Part shown: piece by piece, positions 1 to 8,281 of the stretch
How the letters are laid out: each line of letters begins with the position of its first letter
Position numbering within the stretch: position 1 is the stretch's first letter
Source: JBFELO01 sp041552055
Lineage (GTDB): Bacteria; Acidobacteriota; Thermoanaerobaculia; Thermoanaerobaculales; Sulfomarinibacteraceae
NCBI GenBank assembly: GCA_041552055.1
Contig: JBFELO010000088.1
Coordinates: forward strand, 1 to 19,950
Direction: 5' to 3'
DNA: 19,950 nt
The notes under the pieces: model-generated
Told to the model about the DNA's origin: nothing
The model's input: the letters and a program-made list of their open reading frames with translations, nothing else
Databases searched by the model: none
Program-made: the position numbers and the translations under genes

Positions 1-730
1 GAAGCACGGTCGGCGGCTGCGAACTGAGGGTCGCGTGGGCTATCCGTCGCGCAAGCTCCCCGGGTTGTGAAGGGTCGCCCTGAGACGCTCGGGCGCGGCC
101 CTCGATGAAGGCGGCGATCGGCTGGTAGAGCGAGCCTTCACGGGTGTACCGGTCGACGCCACGCGCCGCGTTTTCGCCAAACCTGGACCTGATGGCGCCC
201 GGCTGGACCTCGAGCACCGCGATGCCGAACGGCGCCAGCTCGACGCGCAGCGCGTCGGACAGCAGGCGGATCGCCGCCTTGGAGGCGCTGTAGGCGCCGC
301 CGAACGGCAGCGCGGTCACGCCCACCACGCTGCCGATGTTCACAATCCTCCCCCACCCCCGTTCGGCCATGCCGGGCACCACCTCGCGGACCAGCGCGAT
401 CGGGCCAGTGACATTCGTCTCGAGCTGCACGCGCACATCGTTGGGGTCGAGCTCGGCGACCGGTCCCATCAGGCCGTAGCCGGCGTTGTTGACCAGCACG
501 TCGATCCGCCCGGCCCACTCGAGCGCCGCGGCCACCGCGCGGCGGATGCTCGCACCCACGGTGACGTCGAGCTGGTGAAGCAGCACGTTCGAGCCGTCGA
601 GGCCCTCGAGATCCGACTCCTGCCGAGCCGTAGCGATGACCTTGTGGCCACGTTGGATGAACTCCTCGGCGAGCGCGCGGCCGATGCCGGACGAACAGCC
701 GGTGACGAGGACAACGCGTTGATCGGTCAT
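1..730 (-). CDS. Short-chain dehydrogenase/reductase (SDR), partial at left edge
   Basis: Classical SDR oxidoreductase of the NAD(P)-dependent Rossmann type; substrate unknown. The frame is open from ATG at 730 to the window edge (243 codons seen), so the C-terminus is missing. Visible motifs are the cofactor glycine motif TGCSSGIG (residues 10-17), NNAG (81-84), and a catalytic set N106, S134, Y147 and K151 within YSASK. The PG motif after strand beta-6 (VQPGAI) is also present. R37 after the second beta strand (TARQ) fits an NADP preference, but that is inference. It lies 201 nt downstream of the alpha/beta hydrolase on the same strand. The gap holds a REP-like inverted pair and a dyad just upstream of the start, so it probably has its own promoter. 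Soluble, cytoplasmic. Confidence 0.93.
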   Translation of the reverse strand, partial: MTDQRVVLVTGCSSGIGRALAEEFIQRGHKVIATARQESDLEGLDGSNVLLHQLDVTVGASIRRAVAAALEWAGRIDVLVNNAGYGLMGPVAELDPNDVRVQLETNVTGPIALVREVVPGMAERGWGRIVNIGSVVGVTALPFGGAYSASKAAIRLLSDALRVELAPFGIAVLEVQPGAIRSRFGENAARGVDRYTREGSLYQPIAAFIEGRARASQGDPSQPGELARRIAHATLSSQPPTVL

Positions 731-747
731 GGTGCATACCTCGTTTC

Positions 748-775
748 GGGTCGAGCAACGATAGCGTATCGACCC
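748..775. promoter_or_regulatory. Inverted repeat upstream of the SDR start
   Basis: Perfect 7-bp arms GGGTCGA (748-754) and TCGACCC (769-775) with a 14-nt spacer lie 18 nt upstream of the SDR ATG. It may be an operator or a 5' leader hairpin. No regulator gene is next to it. Confidence 0.3.
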
Positions 776-784
776 AAGACCTGT

Positions 785-904
785 TGTCGTTCTGAGCGAC
801 CGCAGCGAGCGAAGAATCCCCACCGTCTTCGAGTGCCGACGAGAACGCTATTTCGCTCCGGAGGTCGGAGGGGATCCTTCGGCCCTTCGGGCCTCAGGAT
901 GACA
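785..904. repeat. REP/BIME-like inverted pair
   Basis: Two related imperfect palindromic units face each other: 785-821 (begins TGTCGTTCTGAG, ends GAAGAATCCCC) and 870-904, whose reverse complement begins TGTCATCCTGAG and ends GAAGGATCCCC. Each has its own inner stem; in the second this is GGCCC-TTC-GGGCC. The layout resembles REP/BIME elements common between bacterial genes. It lies between the alpha/beta hydrolase and the SDR on the minus strand and could stabilise or terminate the upstream transcript. Confidence 0.6.
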
Positions 905-926
905 AGAGTGATTGAACGGGAGCACT

Positions 927-943
927 CGCGCTCAACGAGCGCG
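927..943 (-). terminator. Stem-loop over the hydrolase stop codon
   Basis: A perfect 7-bp stem with a 3-nt loop (CGCGCTC-AAC-GAGCGCG) covers the TGA stop of the alpha/beta hydrolase. There is no T-run after it, so it is at best a weak or factor-assisted terminator or an mRNA-stabilising hairpin. Confidence 0.25.
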
Positions 944-1813
944 TACCTGACACTCGGCCACAAAGGCGCGGATCACCTCGAAGTAGGGCGGCCCACCGCG
1001 CTCGGCGGTCTCGTTATGGCCGGCGCCCTCGACCTCGTGGAAACGCTTCGGCTTGGGAGCGGCCTCGTACAGTCGCAGACCGAGCTCGTACGGCACGATC
1101 TCGTCGGCCTTCGAGTGGATGTGCAGCTTGGGCGCGCTGACACCGGTGATCTTGGACAGCGAGTCCATGCGGGTCCGGATCAGAGCGCGCGGAATCACCG
1201 GGTAGTGGTGAGCCGCCATGTCGGGCACCGACGTAAAGCTGGACTCGACGATCAGCCCGGCGGCCCTGACCCGACTGGCGAGGTCCACCCCCACCGCGCC
1301 GCCGAGCGACTTGCCGAAGACGACGATCTGGGTCTGCCGCACGCCGCGATCCTGCGTCAGGTAGCGCCAGGCCGCGTCGGCGTCGCGGTACAGCCCCTGC
1401 TCGCTCGGACGGCCCTCGCTGCGGCCGTAGCCGCGGTAGTCGATCATAAACACCTGGACCGGCAGCCGGACGAGGCGCATCATGAACTCGGCCCGATCGC
1501 TCAGATTGCCGGCATTGCCGTGGAAGAAGAGCAGCACCATGTCGCCGGTCCCGAGTCCGCCCTCGGCCGGCCTCGCCCACCATCCGTGGAGGCGGAGACC
1601 GTCTGACGTGACAAAGAAGTGATCGTCCACGGTTCCTGGGAACCCCTCGCTCAAGAGGCCGGTATCCCAACGTCCTTCCGGGTACCGGGAGGGGAAGTAG
1701 ATCAGGGAGTTCTCGAAGAAGACCACCGCGATCGCGATGGTAGCGCACGCCAGCACGACGACGATCAGGATCCGAAGCCAGCGTCGCCCTGCGTGTGGTG
1801 TGGCCCGCGCCAT
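932..1813 (-). CDS. Membrane-anchored alpha/beta hydrolase (Bem46/ABHD17-like)
   Basis: Serine hydrolase of 293 residues. An N-terminal hydrophobic segment (about 13-33) preceded by Arg residues acts as a membrane anchor or uncleaved signal, placing the catalytic domain probably on the outer face of the membrane. The fold shows the oxyanion motif HGN (98-100), the DYRGYGRSEG turn (125-134), the nucleophile elbow GKSLGG with S169, the acid D237 (SKADEIVP) and H266 (GAGHNE). These match the Bem46/FAM108 group, whose members cleave acyl esters or thioesters; the substrate here is unknown. Start ATG 1813 has GGGGGC just upstream. It begins 14 nt after malonyl-CoA decarboxylase, so the two are probably one transcript. 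Confidence 0.92.
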   Translation of the reverse strand: MARATPHAGRRWLRILIVVVLACATIAIAVVFFENSLIYFPSRYPEGRWDTGLLSEGFPGTVDDHFFVTSDGLRLHGWWARPAEGGLGTGDMVLLFFHGNAGNLSDRAEFMMRLVRLPVQVFMIDYRGYGRSEGRPSEQGLYRDADAAWRYLTQDRGVRQTQIVVFGKSLGGAVGVDLASRVRAAGLIVESSFTSVPDMAAHHYPVIPRALIRTRMDSLSKITGVSAPKLHIHSKADEIVPYELGLRLYEAAPKPKRFHEVEGAGHNETAERGGPPYFEVIRAFVAECQVRAR

Positions 1814-1827
1814 GATTCAGCCCCCGA

Positions 1828-3171
1828 TCACCCGGAGCGATCCCGCCGCCCCCACGGCAGCAGCGAGCGCACCGCCCGTCCGATCGGGGCCAGTGCCTTC
1901 TCGGAGTAGACGTAGTTGGCCATCAGGCCGCACGAGTCCTCGAGCCCGCGCGCGGTGGTGTTGGCGGCGTAGTTGACGTTCTGGCGCGACACGGTGGCGC
2001 CGTTGCCCAGGTGGAAGCCGGCCACCGGGTTGAGCGGCTTGCCGCGGGCGTCCTTCTCCCTGGTGAGGTAGAAGTGGGCCGCCTCGACGAGCGGTTTTCG
2101 CAGGGCGTCGCGGAACACGACGTCCTCGAACCAATCCCGGCGTGACATCACGGAGAGCAGGATTTCCGCCGCCTCTGCATCGCCGCCGCCCAGCTCGCGG
2201 TGGCGCTCCCGGAGCGCCTCCATGGCCTTGGCCGGCAGCCGGTCGACGATCGCGGCGCGCTCGCGCGTGAAAGCTTCGGCCGAACCCTCGAGGATCGGTC
2301 GCAGGTAGCGCGGCCAGAACCCCGGAATCGGGCTCAGGGTGGCAAAGGTGGCCAGTGACGGCCAGCGTTCCCGCAACGCCTCGGTGACGCGCGCGATGAG
2401 CACCCGGCCGAGACCGAGGCCTGCGAGACCGATCTGGGTGTTGTTGATCGAGTAGAAGATCGCCGTGTCCGGTGATTTGACCGGTGTCCGCTCGTGCTCT
2501 CGATCATCGATGATGTCGTGGATCGACCGCACCAGCCCGCGACTCAGAGCGACCTCGATGAAGACCACGGGCTCGGAGGGCATCACGACGTGGTACAGCG
2601 CGAAGCACAGCCGGTCGACGCCGAGTCGCTGTCCCATCTCCTCGAGGCTCACCATCGGGTGGACCATCTCGCGATCCTTGAGGTAGCGGATGGTCTGGAA
2701 CGAGGAGTCCAGGTTGACCTCTTCGAGGAACAGGAAACCGTGCTGGCACCATCGGTTCAGCAAAAACGCGATGTCGTCCTCGAGCACCCCGAGACCGCGC
2801 TCTCCCTGACGCTGCGCTTCGAGGATGTCGGCCCGCATCTCCAGCAGGAGCTCCATGCCCCCGGTCATGTTGATGAGGTTTCCGAGCGCCCGCAGCCGCG
2901 GTGACGCGACGGCGGCCCGGAGCTCCCTGACTCGCGCATGCCACTCCGCCCGGTCGCCGTCGGGTGCGCTGAGCGCGGCTTCGATCGGCCGCTCCGCCCG
3001 CCTTTGATCGACCTCGAACTCGGCGGCCAACCACCGGTACAACTCGAGCCGGTGGTCCGGTGACAACTCCCCGAACGACCATCGGAACCGTTCGAGCAGC
3101 TCGCGGTCGGCAACGTCGGCCGCGCCGATCTTTTTCAACAGGCCCTGGAGCTGCCGTACCCGCTTCGACAT
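1828..3171 (-). CDS. Malonyl-CoA decarboxylase
   Basis: Converts malonyl-CoA to acetyl-CoA and CO2. Length is 447 residues, normal for bacterial members without a targeting sequence. An N-terminal helical domain (about 1-90) is followed by the conserved catalytic domain: SSFQTIRYLKDRE (156-168), the block around DRLCFALYHVVMPSEP (186-201), SINNTQIGLAGLGLG (241-255), FATLSPIPGF (276-285) and NPVAGFHLGNGA (381-392). S280 and H387 correspond to the Ser-His pair known from human malonyl-CoA decarboxylase, whose catalytic domain has a GNAT-related fold. An AAGAAGGGG ribosome site precedes ATG 3171. It may recycle malonyl-CoA or allow growth on malonate, but no malonyl-CoA synthetase of the MatB type is visible nearby. 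It is divergent from the acyl-CoA ligase fusion, suggesting joint control. Confidence 0.95.
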   Translation of the reverse strand: MSKRVRQLQGLLKKIGAADVADRELLERFRWSFGELSPDHRLELYRWLAAEFEVDQRRAERPIEAALSAPDGDRAEWHARVRELRAAVASPRLRALGNLINMTGGMELLLEMRADILEAQRQGERGLGVLEDDIAFLLNRWCQHGFLFLEEVNLDSSFQTIRYLKDREMVHPMVSLEEMGQRLGVDRLCFALYHVVMPSEPVVFIEVALSRGLVRSIHDIIDDREHERTPVKSPDTAIFYSINNTQIGLAGLGLGRVLIARVTEALRERWPSLATFATLSPIPGFWPRYLRPILEGSAEAFTRERAAIVDRLPAKAMEALRERHRELGGGDAEAAEILLSVMSRRDWFEDVVFRDALRKPLVEAAHFYLTREKDARGKPLNPVAGFHLGNGATVSRQNVNYAANTTARGLEDSCGLMANYVYSEKALAPIGRAVRSLLPWGRRDRSG

Positions 3172-3199
3172 CTCGACGCCCCTTCTTCTTCAAGCCTAC

Positions 3200-3229
3200 C
3201 TCGAATTTCGAGCCCTGTCCGGGTACACT
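3200..3229. promoter_or_regulatory. Divergent promoter region with perfect palindrome
   Basis: The 67-nt gap between malonyl-CoA decarboxylase and the plus-strand operon holds a 13-bp perfect palindrome CTCGAATTTCGAG (3200-3212) and a -10-like TACACT (3224-3229). The palindrome takes the -35 place of the plus promoter. It also falls in the spacer of a weak minus promoter (CGGACA, 17 nt, TAGGCT). A repressor bound here could control both directions. This is inference from position. Confidence 0.4.
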
Positions 3230-3238
3230 GTTCGGACG

Positions 3239-3493
3239 ATGACAGTGCGGATCACGTTGAGCGACGACGAGAAGGCCGCCGGCGGCACGCCGGTCGCGGC
3301 ACCCGTCGGCCGCACCGTTCCCCGCGAACGGTCGGTATCGGCATTCGCGGACTGGGACGACGAGCAATCGCCACCCCTGCTGCTGTTTCTGGCCGACGAG
3401 CCCGAGATCGGTCGCCGCTTCTCCTACTCCGGGGTGGACTGGGAGATCGTGGATTACCGGGACGGCTGGGTCGCTCGACTGCTGGTGGACTGA
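3239..3493 (+). CDS. Small conserved-looking protein of unknown function
   Basis: An 84-residue acidic protein, not recognised. The N-terminal half is low in structure (Ala/Pro/Arg-rich). The C-terminal part (about 57-84) reads FSYSGVDWEIVDYRDGWVAR, a compact beta-type pattern with aromatic residues that looks like real coding sequence. No signal peptide or membrane segment. The start ATG is about 10 nt after the -10-like box and has no Shine-Dalgarno sequence, so the transcript may be nearly leaderless. Its stop is 3 nt before the GTG of the large ligase fusion, so the two are probably co-transcribed and translationally coupled. Confidence 0.65.
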   Translation: MTVRITLSDDEKAAGGTPVAAPVGRTVPRERSVSAFADWDDEQSPPLLLFLADEPEIGRRFSYSGVDWEIVDYRDGWVARLLVD

Positions 3494-3496
3494 GTC

Positions 3497-6400
3497 GTGC
3501 CGGCACAGCGGTCGGACGGGCGCACGGATCGCGGGCCCGAGGCTGGGAGCCCAGCGTTCGAACTCCTGGAAGACGTCGCCTCGCTGGAGCCGTCCGAGGC
3601 GGTCGCCAGGATCGAGCGTGCGCTCTCCTCCACCGCTGACCCAGAGGCGGCCCGCGCCCTCGACAGCGACCTGCTCACCCTGCTCGGCGATCGACCCGCC
3701 GGCGACGCCCTGCTGACCGAGCTGCCGCTCGAGCTGGTCGAGGATCTCGCATCTCGTCTGGCCGAACGGGTCGGGGTTTCCCAGGGCCAGGACCGGAGCG
3801 ATGCGTGGCAGATGCTGGACGTGGTCCGCAGGCCGACGCTGCTGCGGCGGATCGCGGACGCAGGGGCGACCGATCGATGGGGGTCGCTCATTCTGGAACT
3901 TATCCAGTCCTCCCAGTTCACGTTTACGCGGCTGTTCGAGCAGCGCGCCCGCACCTACGGCTCGCGTCCGCTGTTCATGGTCCCGCGGCACGATGGGGAG
4001 CACACCCTGTACTGGCACCAGGTGTCCGGCCGGGTGGATCTCATCGCTCGAGGTTTGCTCGCTCTGACCCCAGACAAGCCGGAGAGCCGAATCGCGATCC
4101 TGTCCGAGAACCGCCTCGACATGGCGCTGCTGGATCTCGCGTGCCTCACCTCGGGCATCGTCAACGTGATGATCCCCGCCACCGCCACCGACCGCGACGT
4201 GGCGTACATCCTGGACCACGCGAAGGTCGACGTTATCGTCGTCTCCAGTCGCTCTCAGCTGGAAAAGGTCGAGCACGCGGTGGAACAGCGGGAACGCCTT
4301 CGCGCCGTCGTCGTCTTCGACGCGGACGCAGCTTCGGCCCGCGGCGTGGTGCCGTTCGAGCAGCTGCTGGTGGGTGCGGGAGGAATCAGCCGAGACACAC
4401 TCGCCGAACGCCGCGACCGGCTGCGCGTCGACGACCTCGCCACCGTGATGTACACCTCCGGCACCACGGGCACACCAAAGGGCATCTGCTTCTCTCACCG
4501 CAACGTCGTTTTCAAGAGGTTCGCCCGGGCGCTGGCATTGCCCACGATCGGCGAGGACGACAGGTTCCTGAGCTACTTGCCCCTGTTCCACACCTTCGGC
4601 CGCTTTCTGGAGATGACCGGCTGCGTGTTCTGGGGTGCCACCTACTGCTTCGCCGAGAGCTCGGCAATCGACAGCCTGATGGGACAGATGGAGCGGCTCC
4701 GCCCTACGGTTCTGATCAGCATCCCCTTGAAGTGGATGGAGCTCTACGACAAGATCCGGCTCGAGGTGGACGTCGAGGTGGCGGCGGATGAGGAGGTCGA
4801 GGCCGCGGTGCGGGGCGTCACCGGAGGGGCGTTGCGGTGGGGTCTCTCAGCCGCGGGCTACCTCGACCCGGAGATCTTCCGGTTCTTCCAGCGGCACGGC
4901 ATCGAGCTGATGAGCGGCTTCGGCATGACCGAGGCCACCGGCGGTGTCACGATGACCCCTCCCGGTACCTACCGAGACGACTCGCTCGGTCCGCCGCTGC
5001 CCGGCATAGAGGTGGATCTCGCCGAGGATGGCGAGCTCAAGGTGCGCGGGCCCTACGTCATGATGGGCTACCTCGATCCACCGGAGGGGGAACCGTCGTT
5101 CGACGACGAGGGATGGCTCCACACCGGCGACCTCATGGAGATGGACGGCGAGGGATACCTCAGGATCGTCGACCGCAAGAAGGAGATCTACAAAAACGTC
5201 AAGGGGCAGACCGTGGCCCCACAGAAGATCGAGAATCTGTTCCGCGACTTCGACTCGGTGGGACGGATCTTCCTGGTCGGCGATCATCGCCCGTACAACA
5301 CCGCCCTGATCTACCCGAACCCGGCTGCGGAGGACATGGATCTCTCGGCACTGCCGCCCGAGGAGCTCAAGGCCCACTTCCGGTCGCTGGTGGTGAGCGC
5401 GAACTCATTTCTCGCTCCGTACGAACGCATCGTCGATTTCGCGGTGATCCCCCGCGACCTTTCGGCCGAACGCGGCGAGCTGACTCCCAAGGGAACGTTC
5501 AAACGAAAGCAGGTCGAACGCAACTTCACCGACTCCATCCGTCTCCTGTACCGGCGGACCACGCTCCAGGTGGGCGACGCCGAGGTGCTTTTCCCGAACT
5601 GGCTGTTTCAGGCGCTCGGCATCACCGCACAGGAGCTTCGCACGGACGACGGTCAGCTGGCTCTGCCCGCGTTCGGAACCTCGCTGACTCTGAGTCGGAT
5701 CGATGAAGACCAGGTCGTGGTGGGGTCGGCGGTGTACCGAGTCGCGCACTGGCCGGTCGACCTCGGCCTCATTCTGTCGACCCCGACCCTGTGGCTGGGC
5801 AACGAGGAACTGTGCGCCTTTGCCCCTCTGAACGCGGTCCAGCGGGAGCGTCTTCGGACCCGGGCGACGGGCATCGAGTGGCTCGGTCGGACCGCGCCAT
5901 ACCGGGCCGACGCCCACGACCGTCAGGTGGCCGAGGCGATCCTTCTGGACGACGAGGTCGATCTCATCTCGCTGCACGTGGCGGCCATGTTGCTCGGCTG
6001 CGACCAGGAGGCCGACGCCCTGCTGGGCATGCGAATCCTCGAGCACGCCTTCAACCTGGAGGACACTTCTACCGAAGAGCACATGCTGACGATCCTCCGG
6101 CGTACGGTGGACGTCCCCTCGACCGAGGTTCTCGACCGGGCTTTCCGCCGGCTCGCCGTCTCCGAGCTCCCGATGCACTATAAGGCCACCGCGGCCGCGT
6201 TCCTCGATCGGGATGCCGACGTGATCCGTCGCGCCGGTGTAGCGCAACTCGACCTGACCGAGGAACAGTTGGCACGCTTCCTCACCGAGACCGAACAACG
6301 GTGCCTCGCCGCTCAGGGCTCGATCGATCCGGAGGCTGCCCGGCTCTTGCTGAAATTCTTGGCCGACTACGGCACCAGCCACCCGAGCCGATTCCAGCTT

Positions 6401-8281
6401 CTTCGAACCGCCCTCACGCGGCTCGCGCACGCGATTCGGGAAGAGGACCTCCGACGTGCCGCCTCCGATGCCCGCGTGTGCCTGGACAGGGGTTTTCGAG
6501 AGTGGCTCGGGACCCCGTCCCAGGTCGCCGTGGACCCGGAAACCGGGCTCGAGCTCCGCTGGGACCAGGTGGTCGAGTATTCCGAGGAAGTCGACAGCGA
6601 CGCCCACTTCCGACTGTCCGCCGCGATTCGAGACACCACCATGCTGCGCGAAGCGATCTTCCTGTTCTCCGGCGGGCGCGTGGTGCGACTCGAAGACCTC
6701 CTGCCGAGCGGCGTCTGGATCCGGCTGCTCGGTTCCGACCACGGCAAGTCGGTCTTTCGGATAGCCGTCAAGACCCGCAAAGAGGGGCAGTTCGACCTCG
6801 CCGTCAACCTCAATCGAACACTTTCACCGCAGCAGATACAGGAGGAGATCGACTGGCTGATCGTGTGCTCGGAACCCGGCGAGCGAGGCCCGCTGGTGGA
6901 GGAGTTCGGCGGGCACTGGCCCGAGTACCAGCTCTGGACCGAGGAGTTCATCCCGGGCGAAACCCTCGACCGCTCACTGAGCCGGCTCGAACGCCGGGCC
7001 TCCAGCGAGGAGTGGTACGTGGGCATCTGGCCGTCCGCGGCGTGGAGCGCACTGGCCGCCTACGTCGACTTCTGGAATCGCACCGGGCGCTCCCTGGTGG
7101 TGGCCGATCCAACTCCCAATAACGTGATCGTGCCGATGCACGACTACCAAGCCGGGGCGAGGCTGGTCGCGATCTCGTCCCGCAAGCCGTTCGAGTCCGT
7201 GGGGCGCATGCTGCACGACTTCCACGGGGTGTTCGTGCGCGCGGTCGAGGACGAACATCCCCGTCTTCGCGGCCAGGTGGGGTGGGACGTGCTGTTCTCG
7301 GCTCTCCTCGAGGTGGTCGGTGAAGCCGAAGGACTCGCCCTGTTGCGTGACGCCGCGGTCGAGGATTCCGAGCAGGGCTTGGCAGAGAAGCTGTCCGCAG
7401 CGCTCGCTCCCTTTATGGCCTCGGTGGAGCGGCGCGGCTTTCTCCCGCGACGGCTGTACTTCGCGGCCACACGGTACCGCCGATGGGCGCGGCTCAACCC
7501 CGACGCCACCCTGTCGGCCCGAGCCAGGACACTGCATCAGATGTACCTCACCTATCGGCTGGACGAGCTCCAGTCGACCTGCCCAGAGGTTCGGCCCCGG
7601 TTCTACCGCGAGACCGTGTTCCGCGACGCGCGCGCCGTACTCGAGGACGGTCTGGAGGAGATCATCGCTCGCATGAGAAGCGGTGCGCTCGCCGCCGAGG
7701 ACGTCTCCGGAGCGATCGCCGACCTTCGAGCGCGCCTCTCATTGGGCCAGGACGAGGACTACTTCCTCGCCCGCCTCTCCTTCCCCCACCTGACTCCCGA
7801 CGACGAGGTCGCCTACGTCGACACCGATATCGGTGGCATCCACAAGAGCGAGATGGTGGTTACCCTCGAGGACCGGGAGGGCCGTCCCTACCGTGTCCGC
7901 CACGCCGTCAGCCCGAAGGAGGTCGCGCGGCTTCACAGGCTCTTCGTCACGGCTCGGCTGCCGGTGCAGTTCAGACCAGAACATCGCTTCCTGGTCGCGG
8001 TCAACCTGCGCGGCCACCTCATCGGGGGGCTATTCTACGAGGTGCAGCCCGAGGCGCGCTCAGCACACATGGACAAGCTCGTCGTCGCGGAGCCCTTCCG
8101 AGGTCATGGCGTCGCCGGAGACCTGCTCGAGGAGCTGTGCAACCGGTTGCGGGCCGCGGGATACACCGCCCTCACCACCGGGTTCTTCCGTCCCCAGTTC
8201 TTCTACCGGTACGGATTCTCGGTGGAACGCAGGTACGCCGGTCTGGTGCGGTCGCTCGTCCAACCGGAGGAGGAATCATGA
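3497..8281 (+). CDS. Acyl-CoA ligase / kinase-like / GNAT acetyltransferase fusion protein
   Basis: A 1594-residue multidomain protein. Residues 1-130 are helical and unknown. Residues about 135-690 form an AMP-forming acyl-CoA ligase of the long-chain type: P-loop TSGTTGTPKG (320-329), the GFGMTE adenylate motif, HTGD (542-545) and the hinge DRKKE (559-563). The lysine of the C-terminal lobe (GTFKRKQ) is also present. This domain should activate a fatty or other carboxylic acid to an acyl-AMP and then an acyl-CoA. Residues about 690-1060 are largely helical and unrecognised. Residues about 1070-1300 resemble a kinase/aminoglycoside-phosphotransferase fold, with a D1204-x4-N1209 catalytic-loop-like motif, but the metal-binding Asp is not evident. 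Residues about 1420-1594 are a GNAT domain with the acetyl-CoA loop RGHGVA (1535-1540) and the FFYRYGF ending. Start GTG 3497 has GGTGGA upstream. No membrane segments. Ligase and GNAT parts are secure, the kinase-like part tentative. Confidence 0.9.
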   Translation: MPAQRSDGRTDRGPEAGSPAFELLEDVASLEPSEAVARIERALSSTADPEAARALDSDLLTLLGDRPAGDALLTELPLELVEDLASRLAERVGVSQGQDRSDAWQMLDVVRRPTLLRRIADAGATDRWGSLILELIQSSQFTFTRLFEQRARTYGSRPLFMVPRHDGEHTLYWHQVSGRVDLIARGLLALTPDKPESRIAILSENRLDMALLDLACLTSGIVNVMIPATATDRDVAYILDHAKVDVIVVSSRSQLEKVEHAVEQRERLRAVVVFDADAASARGVVPFEQLLVGAGGISRDTLAERRDRLRVDDLATVMYTSGTTGTPKGICFSHRNVVFKRFARALALPTIGEDDRFLSYLPLFHTFGRFLEMTGCVFWGATYCFAESSAIDSLMGQMERLRPTVLISIPLKWMELYDKIRLEVDVEVAADEEVEAAVRGVTGGALRWGLSAAGYLDPEIFRFFQRHGIELMSGFGMTEATGGVTMTPPGTYRDDSLGPPLPGIEVDLAEDGELKVRGPYVMMGYLDPPEGEPSFDDEGWLHTGDLMEMDGEGYLRIVDRKKEIYKNVKGQTVAPQKIENLFRDFDSVGRIFLVGDHRPYNTALIYPNPAAEDMDLSALPPEELKAHFRSLVVSANSFLAPYERIVDFAVIPRDLSAERGELTPKGTFKRKQVERNFTDSIRLLYRRTTLQVGDAEVLFPNWLFQALGITAQELRTDDGQLALPAFGTSLTLSRIDEDQVVVGSAVYRVAHWPVDLGLILSTPTLWLGNEELCAFAPLNAVQRERLRTRATGIEWLGRTAPYRADAHDRQVAEAILLDDEVDLISLHVAAMLLGCDQEADALLGMRILEHAFNLEDTSTEEHMLTILRRTVDVPSTEVLDRAFRRLAVSELPMHYKATAAAFLDRDADVIRRAGVAQLDLTEEQLARFLTETEQRCLAAQGSIDPEAARLLLKFLADYGTSHPSRFQLLRTALTRLAHAIREEDLRRAASDARVCLDRGFREWLGTPSQVAVDPETGLELRWDQVVEYSEEVDSDAHFRLSAAIRDTTMLREAIFLFSGGRVVRLEDLLPSGVWIRLLGSDHGKSVFRIAVKTRKEGQFDLAVNLNRTLSPQQIQEEIDWLIVCSEPGERGPLVEEFGGHWPEYQLWTEEFIPGETLDRSLSRLERRASSEEWYVGIWPSAAWSALAAYVDFWNRTGRSLVVADPTPNNVIVPMHDYQAGARLVAISSRKPFESVGRMLHDFHGVFVRAVEDEHPRLRGQVGWDVLFSALLEVVGEAEGLALLRDAAVEDSEQGLAEKLSAALAPFMASVERRGFLPRRLYFAATRYRRWARLNPDATLSARARTLHQMYLTYRLDELQSTCPEVRPRFYRETVFRDARAVLEDGLEEIIARMRSGALAAEDVSGAIADLRARLSLGQDEDYFLARLSFPHLTPDDEVAYVDTDIGGIHKSEMVVTLEDREGRPYRVRHAVSPKEVARLHRLFVTARLPVQFRPEHRFLVAVNLRGHLIGGLFYEVQPEARSAHMDKLVVAEPFRGHGVAGDLLEELCNRLRAAGYTALTTGFFRPQFFYRYGFSVERRYAGLVRSLVQPEEES

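Noticed and set aside
575..1606. 343-codon open frame on the plus strand
   Set aside because: Antisense to the SDR and the alpha/beta hydrolase, both with complete catalytic motifs, and passes through the REP-like repeat.
2504..4591. 695-codon open frame on the minus strand
   Set aside because: It crosses the malonyl-CoA decarboxylase gene in another frame and runs antisense to the ligase fusion; no family motif and no ribosome site.
5405..6742. 445-codon open frame on the minus strand
   Set aside because: Antisense to the middle of the ligase fusion; composition is typical of a shadow frame.
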